Of a stretch of 64,000 nucleotides of DNA, positions 38,762 to 50,084 are shown piece after piece (the first letter of the stretch is position 1; every line of letters starts with the position of its first letter). The stretch spans positions 25,622,556-25,686,555 of the forward strand of contig RSEF01000031.1 of assembly GCA_003993805.1 (NCBI GenBank). Reading direction: 5' to 3'. The stretch comes from Himantopus leucocephalus (Eukaryota > Chordata > Aves > Charadriiformes > Recurvirostridae). A program made the translations under genes and the position numbers. A model generated the notes under the pieces. The model was given only the letters and a program-made list of their open reading frames with translations, had not been told where the DNA came from and searched no databases.

Positions 38762-38785
38762 CCCCCCTCACCCCCCCAGCCCCCC
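38762..38785 (-). other. G-quadruplex-forming motif on the minus strand
   Basis: The plus strand reads C6-TCA-C7-AG-C6. The minus strand therefore carries three G runs of six or seven bases with loops of two and three bases. Splitting one run gives four or more G3 tracts, which strongly fits a quadruplex. Confidence 0.65.
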
Positions 38786-39192
38786 ACTGACTCTTCCTCA
38801 TTCGTCCTCTTTAGCCATAGTCCCTTGTACTTCATTCCCGCCTCAGCCCTCAGCCTCCCACAAAAGACCCAGTCATTACCACCATAAAAGAGTTTTGCTT
38901 CTCCAAAGACTGGGACAGAATAAGAAGTGCTGGCTTTACTGCTGGAAGCTGGTGAGCTGGGGTTATTCTGAGCCTGGTGAAAAGACTCGGACACCCAGCA
39001 GTCTCTGGCTGAGGCCGTGAACAGCTGGGATAAATCCAAGAGCTGCCTTGGACTTGCTTTTATTTATTTCAAGGTCTAATCCATCTCTGGTCAGCAGCAA
39101 CAGAGAGCAAGTATGATTTACAGCCACCTTTTCTAGTGTAGCCAAAGACTATTCCTTCTTCCAGGCCAGAGATATTTAGTTGGTCCCAAAAC

Positions 39193-39216
39193 AATCTTTT
39201 TTTTTTTTTTCCTTTT
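39193..39216. repeat. Poly(T) low-complexity run
   Basis: About fifteen T in a row are followed by CC and six more T. No retrocopy body is recognised on either side, so it may simply be slippage-prone sequence. Confidence 0.7.
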
Positions 39217-42200
39217 TTGCAATGCATTTTTTGCCACTGCTCTTTGATGTCAATGCCAAAACTCCTGTTTACTTCATCAAGTGTAAGATTTGTCAGTGCA
39301 AGATACAGGGAAAACCAGCAGGCTCCCAGTTTAACGTGCATGGGCAGGACATTTCACTATGTGACTAAACCAGTCTCCATCTTTTCTAACTGAACCTGAT
39401 AGTACAGTAGCCACAGTGCATGAAACGACCCTGCACAGTGTGCAATTTAATGGGCATTGTAGCACTGGGGTGACAGCGTGGCATGTACTACACTACCAGT
39501 GAAGCTGAAGGCATACCAGCAGCTGTGGTGGGTTGGTTTTCGCATCAGGTCAGCTAACCATCCCCACAGGGCAAGAAGGGAGTTACACACCTGACTTTTT
39601 GGTAGGCTTTGCCATGCGTCACGAAATGCTACATTTTCCCTTCACATTTTTGCAAGCAGTTTCCTTTGTGTCCTCTTTGTGGTAGCAGAGAAAGACACTC
39701 ATTCAGTGTAAAATAACTCCTAGACAGGGGAGGAGCATCAGATTTTGACACTAGCTGATCCGTGACTTCATACTACCCTGCACTGAAATCCCCCGGGCAG
39801 GCTGAACTTCCAGCACAGCTACTTGGCAATGACGGCCTCGTCTACTTTGTGATTTAGGGTGCTGCTCTTTCAGGGTCTTATTGCCATGACCCCAGAGAAA
39901 ATGCTAGAGAAGTTCAGATACCAGCTTTTACCAAATAATTAACAGCATCTTTTCAGACCAAGACAGGAGAGGTAAAAAAACTATTCAATAATTTATCTGG
40001 GTGACTCGTGGCTTCCCATATCAAACCGCTGAAAAGCATTTTCTAAGTAACCAGGACCTTTCACTGGTAACAAGCCATGGATTTCTATTGACTCTTGTTA
40101 CTTAGATGTGGTTTGCATGCTTTGACCAAAAAAAAAGTGGTTCCAATGTACTTCTCGCAAGCAACCTGTAGTAGGCACTGAATAGTGAATTCCTTGAGCA
40201 CATAAAGGAAAGTTACATCATAACCTTTTCTCATGACTAATGGCATTCATTTCGTGTTACACTATTATGACCCAGGCCACTACGCTTCACCAAATTAGCT
40301 ATTTTCTTGTCCAACAAACTGGAAAACAAGATAAGACAGAGCTTTGATTGCTTGTAACGCTGAATTATTTTCCATTTAAGTGTGCTTTGGAATGTGAAGC
40401 TGTAAGTAGAGTCAACAGGTTTTACGATACCATGTCAGAAAACACAGAAGAGATGGCAGAAGGGATCTATCAACAGTCCAGATAATGTCTAAAACAAAAT
40501 AAGCTTCTGCATTGAAAAGAAACTTTTTTCCTACATTGTTTATTTGACGGCGTGGCAATTCGCATGTTGTTATTTCAGGTGTGTAGTCTCCACCATAAGT
40601 ACCTAAAATTGGCTCCATACACAGCTGCCTCCCTTGTTGCTGTGGTAAGAGGATGCATGTGAAGTGGAGCAAAACACGAGTGGCTCAGGGGTCACAGCAA
40701 CAGCACGTGGTGACAGGCATGGAAAAATATATTCATCAGGCAAAACTAGCTACATTTACATCAACATTTCAGCCAAAAACACACTCCTATGAAACCCAGA
40801 CATACTCACAAGCAACTGAGTCCAAATCTTCTGGTAGCTAGTGTATCTCAGTGCTCATGACATTTCATTTCTAGAAGCTGGATGTTGCTGAAACATGGCT
40901 ACTTGCAGGACAAAGGCATGTTGGAAGACTTCACAGTGCATCACACCAGCACAAAAAAATGGTTAAAATGAGACAGTTACTAAAGAAAAGCTGCATTTCC
41001 AACTGAAACTGTCACAAATTAATAATAACTTGGCATGCTATCTACCTTCTGTAGACTTTTCAATGACATTCTTGTGTCCTAATGTAGTCCAACCACATAC
41101 CTCTACTTCCCCACACACAAGAGTAGACTCCAGCTTTAATGATACTCCACGTGTCTGGCGATGACAAAAGTAGGTTAGAGGCAGGAACAGCACCTTTTGG
41201 ACCTCAGTATAGTGACTGTGCTGTAGAGCCTTTCAGATGTCTGGTTTAAATCTGTAATGTCTCTTACAGGGGGTAGCATCAGTGCCATGCCGAACTCCAG
41301 GATGGCCTGGGGTCCAGGGTGTGCTGTGGCAGGGGTCTCATCTTTCTGATGGGCCTCAGAAAGGAAAAGCTCTCTCCATCCAAGCAGGGACTAGACTTCT
41401 ATCAGAGGTAGAGATGGGATTTCCAGACCACTGCCTTAACTCAGCCTGTTTTGCAATCAGTAAGCATAATTCCCAGTGGCAACAGAGTTAGGCCCATGAG
41501 ATTCAAGTGAAACTGAAAATTAACAATGCCTGTAAGTGAAAGACAGTCCTCAGGATACACAACAGTCCCTGCTTAGCTTTTGTCACTGTTTTGCATTGAC
41601 AGGTTTGCATATTTTATTTGAGCAAAAGTCAGATCCTCACTGTTCATGCAATATGCCAGAGGCCAATTACTTGTTACTATTTATATAGATTGTTGGCTCT
41701 GTACAGGTTTATTGAAAAAGTGATCCTGCAGAAAGACCTTTGAAATATAAATGAATGTAAATGAAATATAAAGCCGTTTTGTTCCCTCTTCAAATCTCGC
41801 CTGGAAATTTCTTCTGGGTGGAAGCTTTGCTAGACAAAGGCTTAACTGCTGGAACATGATGCCTGTCATAAGAACTGAAGCACACCATGAGAAGGAGAGC
41901 TGGGAATTGTTGCGCGCTTTTTCCTTTTCTTTGTCCCATACTTTCTTTCATTTTCTTTTTCATGCACATTAATGTACTTTTTTGTGATCAGTGAGAATTT
42001 CTTTTAATGTATGGATCTACTCTGCAAAAATTGTATTACATGTTCCATTTTTTATAAGCTTCAGTGACCCTATATTAAATACAGTCCCCCCTAACTGCCC
42101 GTTAAACACATCTTTAGATTCAGAGTTAATGTCTTTTGAAAGGGAAGAAAGGACTTTCCTTTTGTTGGATCAGCAGCAACAAAAGCTCCCAAGCTCTGTA

Positions 42201-43445
42201 ACATAACTGAGCCCTTGCCACATCTACATTAAACCAGTAGAGCAATTTCTTCTCTCACAGCAATATACATCTCAAGGATAACTTCCAAACAAGTGAAACT
42301 CTACCTACTGTAAAATTACTGTTTACAGAAGTAATCTGCTCCATCATTTGAAGCAGTTCTCCACGACACGGGGCCTCAGGGCACTTTGCAGTGGACCTCA
42401 GGCAGCAGACTGGGACAGGAGCGTGCCTGCAAAGAGCCTGCAAAAAGATGCGTAATTCAGCTCACTTTCATGTGCCATGCCTCATAGGAAAGAAGGAAAG
42501 ATTTCTTGCAGAAATTCCTGGCTGTGACTCTGAGCAGACAGAGGCAGGTCAATAGAATAAAAATGAGCCTTTTTAGAACTCCAGCTTTGTGGTCTTCTGC
42601 CACATTTCAAATATTTTCTGACTTTGGATGCTTGCCCATCTTTTCTGTAATACTAATTTGCAGAGCTCTGATAGTTTTATTGGGGTTTTTGTAATGATGA
42701 AAATATAAGTATCAAACTACACGCTGTGCTCTGATCAAGGAAAAATGTCCTGTGTATCAGCAGACATAAAATGGCTCCAGCAGAGATTGTCGCTGGTGGA
42801 TATAGCCCCCATTACTCATATAAAACACACTGCTGCCACTGATCATTATTCCTAATAGCAGTAATCCTCCCTGAATGGGTTTATTAAAGTGTCCTCAGCA
42901 TCACTGTGGGCTGTTAATGATCTGCTGGTAACGGCCCATTTTGCTGTGTCTACTGCTTAACCCACATCTATTTCTGCTGGTGTTTGGTTTGTGGTTTTTT
43001 TTCCCATTAATCACCCACTGAAAACACTTTTAATATTCTCTCTTGCAGCACAGCTAGAGAAAGTCTTCTGATAGTCATTCTGAGTCTGCTTATTCTGGAT
43101 CTTCTGCATAAGTATACTCGTAAAATCAGTGGATACATGTACCCCTGCCCTCTCAGTCCTGCTCCAGGAACAACAGCAGTGGTGCCCTCTCCCAGTCTTC
43201 TTAAGAGGGGACCACATTCTGCCGTCCATCTCAGAGTCTCAGCCTGTACCTACTATACTCCTTGCCTAGACACACCACAGCATATTGTAGCACCCTGCTT
43301 CCTTGGCTATCTGGAGAGGGTTCCCTTTTGGAGCACACCAGGCTCCAGCCTCAAGCACCTCCATATACTCCTACAGAAACTACATTGCTGGGGGTGCGGG
43401 ATCAGTATGCATGCCGATGTGTACTGGCATGCATGTGTCTTATGC

Positions 43446-43485
43446 ATGCACCCCGATGCACGCTGATGCACCCTGGTGCGTGCTG
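43446..43485 (+). repeat. 10-bp minisatellite, about four copies
   Basis: Four consecutive decamers read ATGCACCCCG, ATGCACGCTG, ATGCACCCTG and GTGCGTGCTG. The period is exactly ten with point changes only. Related ATGC-rich words precede it from about 43,406, so the array may once have been longer. Confidence 0.75.
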
Positions 43486-44725
43486 GGTCTCCCGATACAG
43501 TGTTGGGAAAAAAACCTTAGCACAGCAATGGGTCCAGGCACCTGCAAATAATCTTATCTTCTGAAAAAGAAAAAACTACGGGTAAAACCGCCAAATCCCA
43601 CCCATGTGGTATAACACAGTGGAAGTTCACTGTATATTTTTCTCCTTTTCACCTTTATCTGAATTTTCTATTTTGCAGAAAGTATCAATGACCCCAGCCA
43701 GTCAGATCTCCAAAGGGCTTGGACCTCTTTGGATAGAAAAAAAATGTAAAATTCCTCAGTTTTCTAATCCTCAGCTTTCAGTTTGTTTCTCTTTCACAGC
43801 AACAAAAATAATTCTAATAGAAGATCTAAGTATGAAAATTTCAATTAGTTATGCAATTAATCCTACTGTTGGATTCCTGCCATCTTAGCTTAGGTGATCA
43901 ACTGCTGCTTTGCAGAGATACAGCAGGAAAATCCTAGCATTGATTTTCTTAATAACTTTGCTGCTGTTTGGTGTTGAATATATCTGGGTACAAAAATGCA
44001 ATTCAATTATGCAAAGAAAATACACATGATATTCCCTCTAATTGTTTTGCTCTGTCAGCTTTTGGATTTTTATAGGTGAAATAAACCGATTGAAAACAAA
44101 ATTTGGAGGACTGTTCTAAAAGGCAGTAGGGTTAAGGAGTGATGTTGTCTGACGCCTCATAGGAAGAGCAGAAGATTTTTGTTTCGAAAAAAGAAAATCT
44201 GTTGAATTACCTCTTAAGACAACACTAGAAGATTTCTTTGCCTTGCTTGTTTATTACAAACAGTACTAGACTTCTCTACGGTTGCTTTCCTTATTGTTAA
44301 ACCTTCTGAAACCACTTTGCAATTTGCCTCTTTACCTCGTTTCAAAGCCACAAGAAAAGCAAATGCATTCTTCTCAGTCACCTACATCTGTCTCACAGTA
44401 TTTTAAAAAGCCAAGAGGCGGAGGCTTGGTAGCTACATCATCTGCATTAACAAGTGAAGAGAAAATTTCACCTAAACCCAACTCAGAATAAACGCTCTCT
44501 CCAGCATTCCAGCAGAGCTAGTCTTTAAAGGGGTACTATCCATTTGGATAATTGACATTAAAAAGAGATATCAGTTAATCTAGCCTGGATGTCAATTTGA
44601 CAGCCAGCTTCAATTTAGTACCCTACAACTTCACCATATATCTTACTTTTGTGTTAAAATACAGTTCTTATTCAGAAGCTTGGAAAACAGATCGATGCCC
44701 AAGGAAGTCCTGGGAAGTAAATTGA

Positions 44726-45033
44726 CTATGAACACCTTTGATAGAAAACCCCAGCTGTATAAGTTGCTTTTGCCTTGTCTAGCGGTCTCTGGTGTTCTTG
44801 GACTTGTTTGGTTATGAACTTGTGCCATTGTCTTGGAAGATCTTTATTGTCAAAAGTAATGGAAAGAAAGGAGGTTCCAAAGTGTGCCTGGAAGACATCA
44901 AATCCTCTTGTCATCAATGAAATTACAGTATAGTTAGATACATAATCTTCCTCGGGTAACTGGCTGTCCAAGAGCATAGTTTTTCTTCCAATGACAAAAG
45001 ATACAAAAAAAATGATTGCAAAGACAAAAACTC
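44726..45033 (-). CDS. Candidate exon of an unidentified membrane protein
   Basis: On minus a good acceptor (pyrimidine-rich 'tagaatctcttgcag') ends at 45,034. From 45,033 the frame that starts after two bases stays open for 101 codons to a TAG at 44,726. The peptide starts with a hydrophobic run of about 15 residues, followed by GRKTMLLDSQLPEEDYVSNY, which contains an N-glycosylation motif (NYT). A mixed polar stretch follows, including 'TFDNKDLPRQWHKF'. If the stop is used, this would be a terminal exon. A GC donor or a weak GT donor inside the frame is also possible. No consensus AATAAA was found close downstream on minus. Composition is protein-like, but I do not recognise the family, and ORFs of this length also arise by chance in this window. 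Confidence 0.22.
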
Positions 45034-45148
45034 CTGCAAGAGATTCTAAGAGATTTCTATTTTATGCATACAAAAGACAAGACCCATAGCCAAGACCTGA
45101 GTCTCTGAACAACCCCCTACAATCAAGAGTTGAACCTGAATCCAAATA

Positions 45149-45456
45149 TCATAGAATCATAGAATGGTTAGAGTTGGAAGGGACCTTAAACGTCATCTAG
45201 TTCCAACCCCCCTGCCATGGGCAGGGACACCTCCCACTAGACCGGGTCGCTCAAAGCCCCATCCAGCCTGGCCTTGAACACCTCCAGGGGTGGGGCATCC
45301 ACAGCTTCTCTGGGCAAACTGTTACTGTGCCTCTCCACCCTCACAGTAAAGAATTTCTTCCTTATATCTAATCTAATTCTACCCTCTTTCAGTTTAAAAC
45401 TGTTACCCCTTGCCCCATCACTACACTCCCTGATAAAAGAGTCCCTCCCCATCTTT
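45149..45456 (-). mobile_element. CR1 LINE 3' part, cut by an assembly gap
   Basis: Read on plus this is the reverse complement of a classic avian CR1 3' end. It starts with the complemented octamer tail 'tcatagaatcatagaatgg', followed by 'ttggaagggaccttaaac', 'ttccaacccccctgccatgg' and 'ccagcctggccttgaacacc'. On minus it contains the C-terminal polymerase frame ending at 45,237, with the words 'FKLKEGRIRLDIRKKFF', 'LPREAVDAPPLEVFKARLDG' and a stop. About 88 bases of 3' untranslated region follow. It is little decayed. The 5' side runs into the gap. Confidence 0.95.
45237..45456 (-). pseudogene. CR1 ORF2 C-terminal fragment
   Basis: This minus-strand frame is the last ~72 codons of the CR1 polymerase protein, with its natural stop at 45,237-45,239. 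It keeps the family pattern seen in the copy at 20.65 kb ('DIRKKFF' here, 'DIRKNSF' there; 'LPREAVDAPPLEVFK' here, '[15 protein letters not shown]' there). Amino-acid differences show that the two copies come from different CR1 subfamilies. The catalytic core lies upstream and is missing or in the gap. The frame is open but cannot make an active enzyme. Confidence 0.85.
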
Positions 45457-45556
45457 NNNNNNNNNNNNNNNNNNNNNNNNNNNNNNNNNNNNNNNNNNNN
45501 NNNNNNNNNNNNNNNNNNNNNNNNNNNNNNNNNNNNNNNNNNNNNNNNNNNNNNNN
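45457..45556. other. Assembly gap (100 N)
   Basis: This is a run of exactly 100 N lying between a CR1 body on the left and a 37-base T run on the right. The true size is unknown. It probably hides the upstream part of the CR1 copy and the junction with the T tract. Confidence 0.95.

Positions 45557-45593
<37 letters not shown>
45557..45593. repeat. T37 homopolymer at the gap edge
   Basis: Thirty-seven T are directly against the N run, followed by AAAAAGAC. CR1 does not end in poly(A), so this tract is not part of the neighbouring element by the usual rules. It could be the complemented poly(A) of a separate retrocopy on minus, or an assembly artefact at a difficult spot. Confidence 0.85.
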
Positions 45594-45600
<7 letters not shown>

Positions 45601-48600
45601 CACCTTTACCCTGCTTTGATATCATAACTAACAACTGAGTTTCATTCCAGTATTATGCTGGTACATAGAACTTCAAACTAAAGAAGTCACATATTAATGC
45701 ATTGTTTGGACAATTTGATGTACAGACTGGATGGTGTGAGTCAAACATGATAACCTAATTCTGTAGGATTTCCTTTGCATTCTCCAGATAAAAAATTAAG
45801 AGTTCATTAGTGCATTTCATTCAACTGCACCTTTTCACTTTCCTGGTCTGGATATTTGTTCTGTCTGATGTCTAAGTTGTATAGAAATGATGTATTAAAA
45901 AGGAAAAGAAATCTTGACAGTTTGTTACCCAATATTCAAGATAAATGAAATCTCTTTTCACAAAGTACTTCCAGCACTAAGCTTATCAGATCACTACTGG
46001 CTGAACACTTGCAAGACTGAGAGCCTCCGGCTACAAAGCAAAGTGTTTCCTGAAGTGATTAATGTCAGCCTGAGAGGAGAGAAAACAGTGTAGCACTTAA
46101 AATTAGAATAGAAAACAACAAAATTAAGCTCAGTTAGTTGCCAATGATGATGAATTTATGAGATACCCTGAAGACAACAATAGTATGTCCTACTGCAGAA
46201 AAACTAGACCCTGGAAAGCTAACCGTTTATGCCAAGATGGTAAGCAGATTATATCATTGTATTCTTATGCTATTGTTCCCGACAAAAAAAGAAAAGCATT
46301 GAGGCTTATATTGAAATTGCTGATCCAAATGCATCTGCTGTACAAGCAATGAAGTCCAGAGAGCTATAAACAAGAATGAGCAGCATACACCATGATTGTA
46401 GTAGCCTCAAATTCTTGTGTGATGCCCTCATTTTCTTCTTTGAGGACTTTAAAAAGAAAAGGAGGATTTGCTTGTAATGACTATAAATAGAGTTATTCTA
46501 CTGAAACTCTTTAACAGGAGGTCACTTTTGACTCATCAGCCAGCCCATACTGTGATACAAGTCATGGCAAAGTATCCCACTGTGTTCTGTAAGGGATTGT
46601 ATATTTACATCAATATGCATTATTGATTAATTGTCCAGTGACAGGACAATTTATCTAGATCCTTAAGAGAATTCACCATCTTTGCAGCAGGCTTCCCAGC
46701 TGACTTTAAAGAAGCTTTTTCAGAGCTGTACTTCACTTCCTTGTATTTAAAGTGATGATTAAACTCAATTTTGCCTCTGCTCAGTCTAGTTTGTCTGTTG
46801 GGAGCCAAGCCTGGAGACTTTCTTACATCTGGTTAGTTACCATGTACTACAACGAATACCAAATGTTGTCTGAAGTTTGCAGGACCAAATATTAATCTTC
46901 CACTGCCATGATCTACATAGTCTGCAAAACAGACCCAGGGCTCCTACTAGTCTCCAAAACAAGATCTTGTAATTCATCAGGAAAAGAAAAAAGTTCTATT
47001 TTAACCATGTATTCCAATGCTCATTTTCAAACTTACATCATTATCAAGAAAAGAAGAGAGTGCATTTTGCTTTGGATGAGAGGCACACTTCTGAAATCAA
47101 CCTTGTCATAGTCCCTACTACCAGTATTTTGATTTGCACTGTAGGTGATCTCAGAGCATAAAACTGTATCCCTTTTGGATGAAACTAAATCACAGGATAC
47201 ACTCTGAGAGCACACCTAGTACTCTTTAAACACCAGTGGACTTTCAGCTTGCAAGACCACACTGGAGCTTCTTAAAAGTGTAATATATATATATTATATA
47301 CAGGTTGATATACACAGATCAGTCACAAAAGGCACATAATGTGGATGCTGGGTCTTCAACACCAAATGTTTCAGTACATCTGGACATTAGAAGTGATCCT
47401 ATAATTATATTTTAAAATATTTGAAAGTTACTCAGTGATACCCGTTATTTAAATAAGATGAGCAGTAAAATTTTTAGCAAAGTTAAAACTCCATGGAGAA
47501 GGCAGCATTAGCGACATGCAAGGGTCTCAGCAGAACCTATCAGCTCATCTCCTGGAGAGTCAAGACCTCTATCAAGGACCTGGTAAGAGAGCTCAGGTAC
47601 CTGTATACAGCAAGTTCAGCCTCTACAAAGTCCCATTGTGTTTACATGGCTTTAGTCACCTTACCTCAGTTTTCCTCCTACACAGCCACCAGCAACCATG
47701 TTTGCAGATACACGCCTCCAGCTGAGACCTTTCAGATGCCAACTTCAGAAATAAAACATAATTGAAATCAGAGTCAGACCCTGTCCTTTTGGTCAGCACA
47801 TATGGTTCTCAGAAGCACTCATCAGGACTCTCAAGCAGCTATTCCAACTGAGTGAATCTCAGCACCCTCTGTCACCCCACTTTTTTTCCCCTCCCTCCTT
47901 CTCTCCCTCCGTTTGTCCACTGATTCCCACTCCCTCAGCACATGTTAGAGTCCTTCCTGAGCTGATTCACATTGCTAACACAGTGGAAAACTTTTCTTTT
48001 TTCTTTCTGGAGCAGGTAGGGGATGACTAAGCTAATGTTCTGCAGGAGTGAATTAAACCAGCTCGTGGAGAACTTAAGGGACAAAACAAAAGTAAGGACA
48101 GAAAGTACATAGCCACAACAGACATAAAGAGGAAGAAGTCCATCTCCTTTAGTAGCTCTCACATTAAGTCACCTATAAGACTCAGTTTCAGCCCAGTTAC
48201 TCCCAACTCCCATACCTTTCAGAGCATTTCACAGCTGGAAACTGTATCTCACAGCACTAACAAGCAAAGTATTGCAAAAAAGATTCCTGTGCTCCAAGAC
48301 TATATTGTTGCAGAGACGTCCTGATAAACCACAAACTGCCTCAACTTTTCAATACCAGTTTCTCCCACCAGCAACCAGAGGGCCACCTATCCCCCATCTC
48401 AGTCTGCCCTCAGCTGAGCTGCATTTACACCTCATCTACTGCCTTTTGGTGACCCTTTCCTGGCCAGCACGGTTTTTGTACACATGGTACCTTTGGATGC
48501 TATAATCCCTCTATCAGCTACACTTTATAATCATTCCCCTTAGGACACCATGGGAATCAAAACCTTCTCAGTTCAATTAATGACCAACTGACATTACAAA

Positions 48601-49665
48601 GTACAGGAGCCTAAGCATTTCATTATCAGCTCGGATATTTCTAGTACTAAGAAAACTTTATACACAGTGTGCTGAGGCAATTGCTGTCAAAACCGGATTG
48701 GTAGTATTACTGTTGTGTTATTTCAGATAAACTTTTATGTTTCCTCTAATTCCAAAATGAATATTTGGTTGTATTTCTCCATGTTTGAAATATTAAGAAA
48801 ATAGAATGAAGAACTGATCATCAGCTCTGGTGATTGTTTTCGAGTAGTTTTTGTAAAACCACTCGGTTTGTCTACACTGGAAATTTGTATCAATATAAGC
48901 TGAATTTTAATACAGACTGATGAGGTCTCCTGCTGGGTAAACTTATTCTCATACAAACATCTTTTTTTCTAGTTTTAGTTTATATTATTTTAGAAACATA
49001 ATATCTCTCCAATAATATCAATAGTTGTTGGGACAAAGGGAACTACTCCTTAAATCCATATGACTACAGAAATTTAACCATCACAGTGTGACCAGTAAGA
49101 CTTCCCAGTGTGTACAAAGCCTAAGCTGCCCTAACAGGTTTCTCTCCTGGTACCAGGTAGAAACCCCGAGGCAAACATGCCTGAACCCTAAGGAAAATTA
49201 GACTAATAAGGGTGACAAAATTTTTGCCTTCTTGAAACTAACAGCACTTTGCCACCACACAAGTCTTTTGTGCAGAGGTATGTAAGTATCCAGGTTATTT
49301 CAATACTACGAAAACTTCTGAATGTTGAAACCCAGTTTATTTCTCTGTGAAACTGGAGAAAAGAAGTCGTGCTTTGATCTTCTTGTTTAACTCATCATCC
49401 TCTGACCTCTAACGATCCCTGGTACAGCAGGCAGCAATTGGGATAGGAAGGAGGAGGGTGTTCGAATCCCCAGCTTTCAGCACGGAGGTAATCTCGAGTA
49501 CCAGATATAAAGACTTTCAAAAATAATCAGGTTTTGCTTACTTTAAGAGCCAAACGTTTTATTACAATCCTATAAACAGGGGCTAGTAAATATTTTTTTT
49601 AAAAAAAGAAGCTATTTTCTTTGAGTATGAAGTGGTGCTGGGAGCAATATCCATGTTCTACATTC
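45594..49665. other. Noncoding unique sequence
   Basis: No gene or recent repeat is recognised. A short (AT)n run lies at 47,281-47,300 and a pyrimidine-rich tract at 47,878-47,915. Small ORFs have no family motif. Confidence 0.55.
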
Positions 49666-49669
49666 TGTT

Positions 49670-50080
49670 TTTAAGGGGATGTTGGAAAACTGGAGGAGAG
49701 GCAGCAAAGAATCACAAAAGTAGTAAGAAGAAAAATGACAATTGAGAATGACTCTAATAGAATGAGCAGTACTGGATGCTAAAACACTTTTTTATCTAGT
49801 TGGGAAAGGCACAGCAAGAAGCAATAGGTAGAAGGTGAAGCCAGATATACTCAAAATAGCCTAACAACATGGTTTCCTAACTTCTGGAACAAAGTACCAA
49901 AGGAAGGGTAGATTGTCCTCTCCCCATGCTTTTGAATCAAGCCTGAATGCCTTTCTGAAATGAACTCTGAAAGATACTCACCCCAGCCAAGCAGCAGTAT
50001 GAAAGTAAAATTCAGTGCCCTGAGTGGGATTAGTTTAGAAATCCAGTGATCTGTCCCAAACTCTGCAGAACTGTGACTGA
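49670..50080 (+). repeat. Old CR1-like LINE relic
   Basis: On plus, degraded but ordered matches to the old amniote CR1 polymerase end are visible: 'aaaactggaggagaggcagc', 'gcaataggtagaaggtgaag' with 'ccagatatactcaaaat', 'ttctggaacaaagtaccaaa' and 'gaatgcctttctgaaatg'. In intact relatives this runs '...kLEk.QrRAtK...', '...H.N.LP.e...' and '...dAFL...'. The reading frame is broken many times. It is clearly older than the CR1 copies at 20.7 and 45.2 kb. The limits are approximate. Confidence 0.6.
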
Positions 50081-50084
50081 CACC

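Larger units (their letters stand above)
31725..44725. other. Noncoding unique sequence with simple repeats
   Basis: No gene is recognised. Purine-rich low-complexity sequence lies at 33.29-33.33 kb. Simple repeats and quadruplex motifs at 38.2-38.8 kb and 43.4 kb are annotated separately. Two very short splice-flanked segments on minus near 33.85 and 34.83 kb, and a regulatory-looking block at 42.77-42.97 kb, are in the findings. The remainder holds only short chance ORFs. Confidence 0.5.

Noticed and set aside
46193..46240. Plus exon-like segment encoding KLDPGKLTVYAKM between an AG and GTAAGC
   Set aside because: The acceptor has a poor pyrimidine tract and the segment is very short. It is indistinguishable from a pseudo-exon.
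49460..49469. tRNA B-box-like GTTCGAATCC
   Set aside because: No A box, acceptor stem or cloverleaf could be placed around it, so it is not called a tRNA or tRNA-derived SINE.
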